This document shows positions 1 to 8,688 of a DNA stretch of 64,000 nucleotides, in pieces; position 1 is the stretch's first letter; each line of letters opens with the position of its first letter. The notes below the pieces were generated by a model. The model saw nothing but the letters and a program-made list of their open reading frames with translations. It was not told the DNA's origin and made no database searches. The translations under genes were made by a program, and so were the position numbers. The stretch is from contig JAZRUI010000010.1 in the NCBI GenBank assembly GCA_045652465.1, positions 154,774 through 218,773 on the forward strand, in the 5' to 3' direction. The stretch comes from SIG589 sp045652465. GTDB taxonomy: Bacteria > Bacillota > Clostridia > Oscillospirales > Acutalibacteraceae.

Positions 1-1
1 A

Positions 2-2194
2 TTTCTTATGGGCCGTTCCTTTAAAAACAACCTCTTTAACCTTGATTTAGAAGAGGTTATGAAGGACGCTCTCGCAACATATGATGTTAAGCTTGAGAAT
101 CTTTATGAGCTTGAGCCCGATGCAGGACTTGGCAATGGCGGTCTTGGTCGTCTTGCCGCCTGCTTCCTCGATGGTCTTTCGACCGGCGGTTACCCCGCTA
201 TGGGTTACTGCATTAAATATGAATACGGCATTTTCCGCCAAAAGTTGGTTGATGGTTGGCAGACCGAAATGCCCGATTTTTGGTTGCCCGGCGGCAGCGT
301 TTGGCTTGAGCCGCGCCCTGCCTCGGCGGTTGATGTTAACTTCGACGGACACATTGAGGAATCCTGGCACGATGGTTTCCACAGTGTTGAGCACACCGAT
401 TACACCACCGTTCGCGCTATGCCCTATGACCTTATGGTTGCGGGCAAGGATGGCAAAACCGTTAATGTTTTGCGCCTTTGGAGCGCCGAAAGCCAAAAAA
501 TCGATATGGCAGCCTTCAACCAGGGCAACTATGTTCGTGCGCTCGAGCAGCAGGCTATGGCCGAGGCTATCAGCAAGGTGCTTTATCCCGAGGATAACCA
601 TATGGAGGGCAAATCGCTTCGCCTGCGCCAGCAATATTTCCTCGTTTCCGCATCTATACAAGATATTTTAGGCCGACACCTTAGAAAATATAACACTCTC
701 GAGAACCTGCCCGAAAAGGTTGCTATTCACATTAACGATACACACCCTGCCCTTTCTATCCCCGAGCTTATGCGTTTTCTCCTTGATGAATGCGGCTACG
801 GTTGGGAAAAGGCTTGGGACATTGTTTCAAGAACCGTTGCCTACACTAACCACACCGTTATGAGCGAGGCTCTCGAATGTTGGCAAATTCCGATGTTTAA
901 GCATCGCCTCCCCCGCGTTTATCAAATTGTTGAGGAAATCGACCGCCGCTTCCGCGAGCAGGTTATTCGCGAAACAGGAGATTTTGCGCTGGCTGAACGC
1001 ACCGCTATTATTCAGGGCGGCGTTATCAGGATGGCTAACCTTTGCGTTGCCGCCTGCCACACCGTTAACGGCGTTTCCCGCCTCCACAGCAACATTTTAA
1101 AGGATTCGCTCTTTGCGGATTACCACCGCATGACTCCCGAAAAATTCACCAATGTTACAAACGGTATTGCGCATCGCCGCTGGCTTTGCCAAGCCAACCC
1201 CGCGCTCACCGATTTCCTCAAAGAGAGCATTGGCGATGGTTTCATTATGAACGCTGCAGAGCTTTCAAAGCTTCGCGCTTTTGCCGATGATAAGGCGGCT
1301 CTTGACCGCATCGGCGAAATTAAGCACGGAAACAAGGTTCGTTTCGCTAACTATGCAGCCCGCGAGTTGGGTGCTTCGATTGACCCTGATTCGATTTTCG
1401 ATATGCAGGTTAAGCGCCTGCACGAATATAAGCGCCAGCACCTTAACGCGCTCCACATTATTTCGGATTATCTCTTCATTAAGAACAACCCGAACGCTCC
1501 CTTTACTCCTAAAACCTATATTTTCGGTGCAAAGGCGGCGCCCGGATATTTCCTCGCAAAGCAAATCATTCATATGATAACCAGCCTTGCAAAGGAAATT
1601 GATAACGACCCTGTCGTTCGCGGCAAGCTGAAGGTTCTCTTCTGCGAGGACTATAGGGTTACCTTGGCCGAGATGATGATTCCCTCCGCCGATATAAGCG
1701 AGCAAATCTCGCTTGCTTCAACCGAAGCCAGCGGAACGGGTAACATGAAGCTGATGATGAACGGCGCAGTTACCCTCGGAACCGATGACGGCGCTAATGT
1801 TGAGATTCATGATGCGGTCGGCGATGACAACATCATCATATTCGGCATGAAAACGCCCGAGGTTTTGCGCATTCGCAAGAATGGCTACTCCCCCGCCGAT
1901 TATTATAACAACAACCCTGCGCTTCGCGAGGCGATTGATTTTATCGGCAAGGGCATTGCAGGCAACGATTTCTCGGGAATTGCCAATACTCTTAAATCGG
2001 TTGACTACTATATGGCTCTCGCGGACTACGCTGATTACTGCGCCGCGCAGGATAAGGCTACCGCGCTTTATAACAACCGCGATGTTTGGAACAAAATGGC
2101 GCTTATCAATATTGCCGAATCGGGAATTTTTGCGGCTGACCGCTCTATTGCCGATTATGCGCGCGACATTTGGCACACTACACCGCTTAAATAA
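2..2194 (+). CDS. glgP: Glycogen/starch phosphorylase (5' partial)
   Basis: Releases glucose-1-phosphate from alpha-1,4-glucans in the cytoplasm with a PLP cofactor. The reading frame is open to the window edge: the two codons before the ATG at 8 encode Phe-Leu, giving the family motif FLMGRS, so that ATG is an internal Met and the gene starts upstream. About 730 residues are visible of a family length near 800. The PLP site EASGTGNMKLMMNG is intact, with the PLP lysine encoded at 1748-1750, and further family blocks LEPDAGLGNGGLGRLAACF and VKRLHEYKRQ are present. A GH13 hydrolase follows after 16 nt, so the two probably form a glycogen or maltodextrin breakdown operon. Confidence 0.97.
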   Translation, partial: FLMGRSFKNNLFNLDLEEVMKDALATYDVKLENLYELEPDAGLGNGGLGRLAACFLDGLSTGGYPAMGYCIKYEYGIFRQKLVDGWQTEMPDFWLPGGSVWLEPRPASAVDVNFDGHIEESWHDGFHSVEHTDYTTVRAMPYDLMVAGKDGKTVNVLRLWSAESQKIDMAAFNQGNYVRALEQQAMAEAISKVLYPEDNHMEGKSLRLRQQYFLVSASIQDILGRHLRKYNTLENLPEKVAIHINDTHPALSIPELMRFLLDECGYGWEKAWDIVSRTVAYTNHTVMSEALECWQIPMFKHRLPRVYQIVEEIDRRFREQVIRETGDFALAERTAIIQGGVIRMANLCVAACHTVNGVSRLHSNILKDSLFADYHRMTPEKFTNVTNGIAHRRWLCQANPALTDFLKESIGDGFIMNAAELSKLRAFADDKAALDRIGEIKHGNKVRFANYAARELGASIDPDSIFDMQVKRLHEYKRQHLNALHIISDYLFIKNNPNAPFTPKTYIFGAKAAPGYFLAKQIIHMITSLAKEIDNDPVVRGKLKVLFCEDYRVTLAEMMIPSADISEQISLASTEASGTGNMKLMMNGAVTLGTDDGANVEIHDAVGDDNIIIFGMKTPEVLRIRKNGYSPADYYNNNPALREAIDFIGKGIAGNDFSGIANTLKSVDYYMALADYADYCAAQDKATALYNNRDVWNKMALINIAESGIFAADRSIADYARDIWHTTPLK

Positions 2195-2210
2195 AACGGA
2201 GTAAAAATTT

Positions 2211-4052
2211 ATGCAGTATTATCCTTTCGATTCGAGAGATAAACTTTATAAACCGCATTTCGGCGCTGTGGCCGCAGATTCACCTCTGCGGCTACGGCTG
2301 CTTTTGCATAGAGATGCGAGGGTTCATAACGCTTTTCTCGTTATCGAAAAGGATAACGAAGCCCCGTTTGAGGTTTGGATGGAGCCCAAGGAAGAGCTCT
2401 ATGACTACCATTTTTATGATTGCGAAATAAAACTATCGGAGGGGCTTTATTGGTATCACTTCCGATATGACAGTGACTATGGCACCATGTTTGTTACCAA
2501 AACCGATTCTTCGCTCGGAATTGTGTCGGCGGAGGGCGGCAAATGGCAGCAAACGGTTTATAGCCAAGATTTTTCAACCCCCGATTGGCTCAAAGGCGGA
2601 ATTATTTATCAAATTTTCCCCGACCGTTTTTATAAAAGCGGCAAGGAAAAGCAAAATATCCCCGCTGACCGCTTTTTGCAGGAGGACTGGCTCGCACAGC
2701 CTGCATACCTTCAAAACGATGAGCCGCGCAGCCTTGGCAACGATTACTATGGCGGCGACCTTGAGGGAATCAAGGAGAAGCTGCCCTATCTTAAGGATTT
2801 AGGGGTTAACTGCATTTATCTAAACCCCATTTTTGAAGCGCATTCGAACCACCGTTATAACACGGCGGACTATCTCAAAATCGACCCGCTGCTCGGAGAT
2901 GAAGAAGGTTTGAAGGATTTATGCCGCGAGGCTTCGAAAAACGGCATAAATATCATCTTAGACGGCGTTTTCTCTCATACGGGACACGACAGCCTCTATT
3001 TCAACAAAACGGGGCGCTACGGCAATAGCGGCGCTTATAACGATTATAACTGCGCCTATCGCGAATGGTTCAACTTCGAATCTTGGCCTGACAAATACAG
3101 TTGCTGGTGGGGCGTTCCCTCGTTGCCCGAAACCCACGAAAACTCCCCCGCATTCACGGAATTCATAACGGGCGAAAACGGCGTTTTAAGGCGCTGGATG
3201 GACTGCGGAGTTATGGGATGGCGGCTGGATGTTGCGGACGAGTTGCCCGATGAGTTTTTAGATAACATTCGCCGCGCAATTAAGGGAAAGAATCCCGATG
3301 CATATCTCCTCGGCGAGGTTTGGGAGGATGCGACAAACAAGATAAGCTATGGCTATCGCCGCAAGTTTTTGCGCGGAGCGCAGCTCGACTCGGTTATGAA
3401 TTATCCTTTTTGCGATGGGATAATCGCCTTTTTGAAGGGTGGCGACGGCGACAAGCTTTGCGAGAGAATAGTTAGCGTTCTCGAGAATTATCCCCCGCCC
3501 GCGATTAACACGCTGATGAACCACATCGGCTCACACGACACCGCGAGAATACTGACCCGACTCGGCACCAATGAACAGGGCGACCGCGCTTGGCAATCGG
3601 GAAGAGTTTTAAACGATTGGGAAAAATGCCGCGCAAAGCAGCTGCTTACCTGCGCCGCAGTTCTCCAGTTCACCCTGCCCGGTGTTCCCTCGGTTTACTA
3701 TGGAGATGAGGCGGGAATGGAAGGCTTCGGCGACCCGTTTTGCCGCGCCGCTTATCCTTGGGGACACGAGGATGAGGATATACTAAAGTTTTATAAAACC
3801 CTCGGCGCCATTCGCCGAACAACCCCCGCGCTTAAAAGCGGAGCGTTTATTCCGCATATTTGCAGGCTCGGCATTTTCTCTTTCTTGCGAGAGGATGATG
3901 AAAGCCGCCTTTTCGTTGCTATAAACCGCTGGGGCGACCGAGATGAAATCCCGTTGCCATCGGGCTTTGAAAACGGCGAGGTGCTTTTGGGCGAGGTTTT
4001 GGATAACAAGGTTGTTCTTCCCCCCTATTCCGCCGCTATAATAAGAATATAA
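2211..4052 (+). CDS. GH13 alpha-glycosidase (neopullulanase/cyclomaltodextrinase-like)
   Basis: Hydrolyses alpha-1,4 (possibly also alpha-1,6) bonds in maltodextrins, pullulan or cyclodextrins. The 613 residues start with an about 120-residue beta-rich N-terminal domain of the CBM34-like type, then the TIM barrel from about residue 130 (GGIIYQIFPDRFY). Conserved GH13 regions are visible: DGVFSHTG, GWRLDVADEL with nucleophile Asp340, LLGEVWED with acid/base Glu369, and IGSHDTAR with Asp443. No signal peptide, so it acts inside the cell. The start has a short A-rich spacer after the glgP stop. The exact substrate in the GH13_20/GH13_39 neighbourhood cannot be read from sequence alone. Confidence 0.93.
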   Translation: MQYYPFDSRDKLYKPHFGAVAADSPLRLRLLLHRDARVHNAFLVIEKDNEAPFEVWMEPKEELYDYHFYDCEIKLSEGLYWYHFRYDSDYGTMFVTKTDSSLGIVSAEGGKWQQTVYSQDFSTPDWLKGGIIYQIFPDRFYKSGKEKQNIPADRFLQEDWLAQPAYLQNDEPRSLGNDYYGGDLEGIKEKLPYLKDLGVNCIYLNPIFEAHSNHRYNTADYLKIDPLLGDEEGLKDLCREASKNGINIILDGVFSHTGHDSLYFNKTGRYGNSGAYNDYNCAYREWFNFESWPDKYSCWWGVPSLPETHENSPAFTEFITGENGVLRRWMDCGVMGWRLDVADELPDEFLDNIRRAIKGKNPDAYLLGEVWEDATNKISYGYRRKFLRGAQLDSVMNYPFCDGIIAFLKGGDGDKLCERIVSVLENYPPPAINTLMNHIGSHDTARILTRLGTNEQGDRAWQSGRVLNDWEKCRAKQLLTCAAVLQFTLPGVPSVYYGDEAGMEGFGDPFCRAAYPWGHEDEDILKFYKTLGAIRRTTPALKSGAFIPHICRLGIFSFLREDDESRLFVAINRWGDRDEIPLPSGFENGEVLLGEVLDNKVVLPPYSAAIIRI

Positions 4053-4054
4053 AG

Positions 4055-4084
4055 AAAACCCCCACGGTTTCCCGCGGGGGTTTT
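4055..4084. terminator. Bidirectional intrinsic terminator
   Basis: The arms AAAACCCCC (4055-4063) and GGGGGTTTT (4076-4084) are perfect complements, with further pairing inside. T-rich tracts follow on both strands, so the hairpin ends the glgP-GH13 transcript (+) and the convergent transcript carrying the 42-residue peptide (-). Confidence 0.85.
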
Positions 4085-4093
4085 AATTTTTGG

Positions 4094-4222
4094 TTAGATT
4101 TCGTCGCCGTCGCTATCGCCAACGCCGGGGTCGGTTATATCGCCCTGGCTGGGAGCACAAACATCATCCAAAAGTTTGGCTTCAAGAATTTCTAACTCGG
4201 GAGCATTATATAATTTTTCCAT
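4094..4222 (-). CDS. Small acidic peptide, 42 aa, unknown function
   Basis: A short gene. ATG at 4222 is preceded by a strong AAAGGAGAT ribosome binding site and lies 14 nt after the stop of the 1415-residue gene, so it is the last gene of that transcript before the terminator. It encodes MEKLYNAPELEILEAKLLDD, one Cys at about position 22, then a Gly/Asp/Pro-rich tail ending DGDEI. No signal peptide or membrane segment. The YNAP start (YxxP) resembles some peptide leaders, but no RiPP modification enzyme or exporter is nearby. The ribosome binding site and codon use suggest a real gene; the function is unknown. Confidence 0.62.
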   Translation of the reverse strand: MEKLYNAPELEILEAKLLDDVCAPSQGDITDPGVGDSDGDEI

Positions 4223-4236
4223 TATGAAAATCTCCT

Positions 4237-7200
4237 TTATTTGCGTTTGTTAGCTGCTAAAACAAACGCCCAAACCTCATCGATATTGCAGTTATAAAGC
4301 GCGTTTCCGCCAACGGGAGTTATCATCTCGGCAGCGAGGTCGGCATAACCGTTTTCAATAAGAGCCTTTGCGGCAAGGCGCTTCATTTGAGTGAGCGAGC
4401 GGCTGTAAACGCCGTTGTCGATTGCCTTGGTCTCATCGGTGTTATTAGTTCCGAGAACGATGCCTAAAGAGTTACCGTAGTTATCCGAAATGGAGATTTC
4501 GGTGCGGGCGAGGATACGAGCGGTAGGCGTGATGGCGTCGAAGCCTTCATAGGTTGTATAGAGGTTACCGTTTCGCATAACTTCGCCTTCGGTATTCTTG
4601 AGGACATAGTCGGTGGTTTCGTCGGCACGGGCCGAAGCGAAGCCTGCTTCCTTCATGCGGAAATCGAAATCATATGCACGAGTGGGATATTTGGTATCGA
4701 TAAAGTGCTTTGCAATCATATGAGTGGTTGCGCGGTTCATCGAAACATATGCAGGAAGGTTAACGCTGGTTACATAGTGAACGGTGCTGCCGTCAACATC
4801 GAGCATTGCGCCTTCCATTGTGGGAGCGAGGGTTGCCTGATTTACGAAGCTGAAGCTATCAACTGCGAACTCGCCGCCTTTATAAAGACCGATGTTGATG
4901 TAGGCGGTTTGATTTTCAACATTGGTTGCATCGAGAACCATATAGAAATCAACATAACCCTTTGCGTCATAGCCCTTGGTTTCCCAGTTAGAGAAGAAGG
5001 CTGCAGTATCGCCGCTGCCGCTTCTTAAATCACCATATGCAAAGCTTGCATAGGTCTTGCCGGAGAGTCCCGCAGGAGCGCCCGACCAGGATGCTGCCTT
5101 GGTATCGATGCGAACATCGAAGCGAGCATCGGATACGGTGGAGAGAACGCGGAGCTTGAAGTGTGCGAGATACTTGTTGCCCTTAACGAGTTCTACGGGG
5201 AAGCCAACATCGAGATAACCCGAATCGGTTCCGTTAGCGGTTACCTTTAAGTAGCCATCGCCCATCGAGGCATCATAGCCGTTTGCGAGCTTATCGGCAT
5301 CACTATAGCCCATAACCTCAGCCGAAACGCCATCCTTAAGGGTTACAATCGAGCTGATGTCCGAACCGATGGTTTCGAACTCGCCTGCAGGCTTTTCTTC
5401 TACGGGAGCGGGGCTCATAGCTGTGAGCATTGTTTGAGCATAGATGCGGCAGCCGAAGTCGTTAGCATGAACGCCGAGGTCAGCCATATAGTCGGCAGGC
5501 TCTTTGCTCTTTGCGATATCAAGATAGATATCGGTTAGGCTTGTTGCGGCAACATTTTCATATTCATCGCCAAGCTCATAAAGCGCATCGGCAAAGAGTT
5601 TTTCGGTTGCCTGCTCATAGATAGAGATAAGGTCGTTTACAGCGTTTCCGCCATAGAGAAGAATCGAAGTGTCGCTCTTCTTATTCTTGATGAAATCGAT
5701 TATTCCTGCGGTGCTTGCCTTGAAGGCATCCTTGGTTACATTTTCCTTACCATCATCGTTAATACCATAGCCGATGAGGAATAAATCGGGTTCCTTATCA
5801 AGAAGCTTATAACGAGCGGCAATATTCTTATCGCCCCAATCAGCAGTTTGACCGCCTAACGAGAGGTTTTCCCAAGTTATATCGGATTCGGGATAGAGTT
5901 CTTTAAGTCCCTCAACGAAAAGGGTCATCCAGTTGGGAGTGAAGGGCGGGAGCCACCAACCATAAGGAATGGTTGCGCCTGTGTTGGTTGTGTCGTAAAC
6001 ATCATAAAGACCGCCGCTAGCGCTCATACCGCTGGTCATGGAGTCGCCATAGAATACGATATGAACATCTTCGCCGTTTTGAAGTTTAGCGGCAACATCG
6101 GGAAGCTCGGAAAGGAGCGAGCCCTGAGCGGAGCCGCGATAACCATCAGCCCATTTAGTAGAATGAGTGTAGGTTATGGAAAGAGCATAATTGCAGGTGT
6201 CATATTCCCAATATCTTGCAACGCGATAGCCATCGATATCGGAGGTTTTGCCGCCATCATAGCCTTTATCGCCTTCCTGCAGCAAGGGTTTAACATCGAA
6301 TACAGGGATGGAGGTTCCCTCTAATAATACGAACTCTCCGTCAACAATATCGAAGTCAACGCCCTTGACATAGTAGGTATCGAGGTCGTAGGAGCGAACC
6401 GAAACTACATCATCAATGGGATAAAGAAGCTTTGCGCTGGTTCTACCGGGATAGAAAATGATATTCTCTTGATATACGGTATTGCCTTCCCAAACGGGGA
6501 TGTTATAAAGCGGGATATCCCACTTATCGAGAGGATTGCCATCGAAATCCTTGCCCTGCTCGGGATATTCATCATCGGTCGAAGCAGTTACGGCAATTTC
6601 GTTGGATTCCTCGAGGGTTACAGTGTAAACGCCGTTGATAGCGGTTATATCTTGGCCGTTGAACTTAACGGTTTCAAGAACGGTTTCATCGGCATGGAGG
6701 AGTCTAAAGCTATAGTCAAGTCCTGCAGCAACGGGGCCAACGCCAACCTGCTCAACGCGAACATTTTCCTTGCCGTTATAGGTAACATCCTTCTTCTCAT
6801 GGAAGCTGAAGTTATCATAATCGATATCGGTTTTGGACTTGTTGGTGCTCATTGCCATATAGAAGGTTGCGGTATCGGAATCGGCAAACATATTGCCATC
6901 GCTGGCGGTTGTAGTATCGGAGCCTGTGTTGAACTCAACGATAACATCATACCAGCCATCGCCGCAAGCGGCAACGATTTCATCAAAGTGCATTTGATAG
7001 TTTTGAATCGAATCAAACTTTTCGAACTTGATAAACTTGCTATGGTCCTCGCTGGAGCGGATGCGAATGCTATACCAACCGAGTGTGGGCCAGTTGCCCC
7101 AAGTGTTGGCGCCGCTGGTGCTGCCTGCTACCATCATACCATAAACCGGGGTTACGGTTTCGCCTGTTGCCTCATATGAATTAATCTTCATATTATAGGT

Positions 7201-8484
7201 GAACTGATAGGTGGTGTTTTTCTTGACGGTTACGGGATACTTGGCCGACATCATAGCATCGCTCTTGGTGGTGGCCTTTAAGCCGCTATTGTCATCCTTG
7301 CCGCTTGTTGCAGCGAAGGTCATGGCGTTGAGTTTGTTTTCGTTCCATGCGCCGAGGCCATCGCCTACGGTGAAATCGCCATCGATAATTTGGTTGTTAT
7401 ATGCAAACTTTGCAACATAACGAAGGCTTGCTTTTGAGGTATCGGATGTGGAAACGAGTTCATCGTTTTGATACCAGCCGAGGAATACATTTCCGTAGTA
7501 GGCCTTTGCGGTAACGGTGCCATCGCCGTTTTCAACGATATAGCCGCCATCCTCACAAATGCTGCCTTCAACGAATTTAGCGGTGTAGTTGCATTCAACA
7601 ACGAAGGTTTCGGTGGGGTTAACCGATACGAGGTTGTCGTTTTCATCATACCAACCATCGAATACAAAGCCGTTATCAGCAGTTGCGGTGTAGGTTGTTA
7701 CGGCATGCATATATGCATAGCGCTCGGAGCCTGCTACTGCGGTTCCAACAACCGAGTTCTTTCCGCCTGCAAGGTCAGAATAGTAAACCGAGTCGGGAGT
7801 ATAGCTGCCATCAACTGCGGAAATCTTGCCGTTTTCGCCTGCCGAAACGGTCAGCTTATCGAATGCGGAGGGGGTTGCCTCACAGAAGCTAACATTATCG
7901 ATATAATATTTGTTGGTTAGGGAGTTGCCGAGACCGAATAAGATTTGCATGGTTGCGGTTTCTTCATTAGCGTTGAAGATGGTTGATTCTTCCTCGGTAT
8001 CGAAAACGAGCCACAAATCTATCCAACGGTCAGCGCCCGCGCCTACGGTTGCGTGGGATTGCTTACGAACGATGTAGTATTTTGCACCATCAGTAACGCC
8101 GCCGTCAATAGTCCAAGCGGATTTATTGGTTGCGCCTTCAACCTCCCAATGGTAGGTGTAGGCAGGGATAACTGTGCCGCTGGTCCAACCATTTGTGAAG
8201 GACTTATCGGCATGAAGACCGATATAGCCTGCCTGTGCGGTTTCGAGCGAATAATAAGAGAGGTGCATAACATAGCGCTTATTCTTCTCAACCGTTACGG
8301 GCATCGAGATAAGGTCGCAGTTGGTGTTGAGTGCCGATGCGGGAGCGGCATAGAGAGCCTTTGAGCCATGGAGCGAGCTGCTGCCTGCAGGAACATTTGC
8401 AACGGTGTTTTTACCGCTGTTGGTTACAGGTGTGCGCGAATTGAAATATTCGAGGGCTGCGCCGTTATTGGCTTCGAAGCTCAA
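4237..8484 (-). CDS. Large multidomain protein: CBM-like modules plus SGNH/GDSL hydrolase; N-terminus apparently missing
   Basis: 1415 residues in order: a jelly-roll carbohydrate-binding-like module (about 1-205), two extracellular GWY-type repeats (about 255-360, FVFDGWYDENDN), a second CBM-like module (360-565), an SGNH hydrolase domain (about 790-1025) and a third CBM-like module (1035-1215), then an about 200-residue C-terminal region. SGNH residues are visible: GDSMTSG (Ser815), LGGQ (Gly878), GYGIND (Asn909) and DLGVHAND (Asp1002, His1006), consistent with an esterase or deacetylase acting on polysaccharide. The only start in frame is TTG at 8484 (or ATT just before it) and an in-frame TAA lies about six codons further upstream, so no signal peptide is encoded although the architecture is extracellular. 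It may be a 5'-truncated gene. Confidence 0.85.
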   Translation of the reverse strand: MSFEANNGAALEYFNSRTPVTNSGKNTVANVPAGSSSLHGSKALYAAPASALNTNCDLISMPVTVEKNKRYVMHLSYYSLETAQAGYIGLHADKSFTNGWTSGTVIPAYTYHWEVEGATNKSAWTIDGGVTDGAKYYIVRKQSHATVGAGADRWIDLWLVFDTEEESTIFNANEETATMQILFGLGNSLTNKYYIDNVSFCEATPSAFDKLTVSAGENGKISAVDGSYTPDSVYYSDLAGGKNSVVGTAVAGSERYAYMHAVTTYTATADNGFVFDGWYDENDNLVSVNPTETFVVECNYTAKFVEGSICEDGGYIVENGDGTVTAKAYYGNVFLGWYQNDELVSTSDTSKASLRYVAKFAYNNQIIDGDFTVGDGLGAWNENKLNAMTFAATSGKDDNSGLKATTKSDAMMSAKYPVTVKKNTTYQFTYNMKINSYEATGETVTPVYGMMVAGSTSGANTWGNWPTLGWYSIRIRSSEDHSKFIKFEKFDSIQNYQMHFDEIVAACGDGWYDVIVEFNTGSDTTTASDGNMFADSDTATFYMAMSTNKSKTDIDYDNFSFHEKKDVTYNGKENVRVEQVGVGPVAAGLDYSFRLLHADETVLETVKFNGQDITAINGVYTVTLEESNEIAVTASTDDEYPEQGKDFDGNPLDKWDIPLYNIPVWEGNTVYQENIIFYPGRTSAKLLYPIDDVVSVRSYDLDTYYVKGVDFDIVDGEFVLLEGTSIPVFDVKPLLQEGDKGYDGGKTSDIDGYRVARYWEYDTCNYALSITYTHSTKWADGYRGSAQGSLLSELPDVAAKLQNGEDVHIVFYGDSMTSGMSASGGLYDVYDTTNTGATIPYGWWLPPFTPNWMTLFVEGLKELYPESDITWENLSLGGQTADWGDKNIAARYKLLDKEPDLFLIGYGINDDGKENVTKDAFKASTAGIIDFIKNKKSDTSILLYGGNAVNDLISIYEQATEKLFADALYELGDEYENVAATSLTDIYLDIAKSKEPADYMADLGVHANDFGCRIYAQTMLTAMSPAPVEEKPAGEFETIGSDISSIVTLKDGVSAEVMGYSDADKLANGYDASMGDGYLKVTANGTDSGYLDVGFPVELVKGNKYLAHFKLRVLSTVSDARFDVRIDTKAASWSGAPAGLSGKTYASFAYGDLRSGSGDTAAFFSNWETKGYDAKGYVDFYMVLDATNVENQTAYINIGLYKGGEFAVDSFSFVNQATLAPTMEGAMLDVDGSTVHYVTSVNLPAYVSMNRATTHMIAKHFIDTKYPTRAYDFDFRMKEAGFASARADETTDYVLKNTEGEVMRNGNLYTTYEGFDAITPTARILARTEISISDNYGNSLGIVLGTNNTDETKAIDNGVYSRSLTQMKRLAAKALIENGYADLAAEMITPVGGNALYNCNIDEVWAFVLAANKRK

Positions 8485-8627
8485 GAAAATGTTGTTGTTT
8501 TACAACAATTATTAACATTTTTGCTTAACTTGTTGTATGAATTGCATATTTTCGGGCATTTTGCATAGTTTCTCCCCTCCCCGCCGCCGAAAGCATTTGA
8601 AAATGCCTTCCGTGCCAGTCATTTACA
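8485..8627. other. Intergenic region with an orphan ribosome binding site and a small inverted repeat
   Basis: On the minus strand a strong GGAGGGGAG followed by ATG (about 8566) opens only a 13-codon frame, and an overlapping ATG opens a 15-codon frame. Neither joins the 1415-residue frame or encodes a hydrophobic segment. A perfect 7-bp inverted repeat, TTGTTGT/ACAACAA, lies at 8492-8508 just upstream of the apparent TTG start. This arrangement suggests that the original 5' end of the large gene was lost here. Confidence 0.4.
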
Positions 8628-8628
8628 G

Positions 8629-8657
8629 TTGACATAATCGGTCGCTATTTATATAAT
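8629..8657 (+). promoter_or_regulatory. Consensus sigma-A promoter for the dockerin glucosaminidase
   Basis: TTGACA at 8629-8634 and TATAAT at 8652-8657 are both perfect consensus and are separated by 17 bp. AGGAG at 8678-8682 then precedes the ATG at 8689. Confidence 0.85.
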
Positions 8658-8688
8658 TGTATATGTAAATATACTTTAGGAGAATTAT

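Noticed and set aside
81..671. 196-residue open frame on the plus strand inside the glycogen phosphorylase gene
   Set aside because: It runs in another frame of a fully conserved enzyme and has no ribosome binding site.
4094..4222. RiPP gene cluster around the 42-residue peptide
   Set aside because: No radical SAM, cyclase, lasso or transporter gene is nearby, so only an uncharacterised small peptide is claimed.
6469..7179. 236-residue frame on the plus strand opposite the large SGNH protein
   Set aside because: The opposite strand has clear domains and motifs; this frame is an antisense shadow with low-complexity Ile/Gly/Ala runs.
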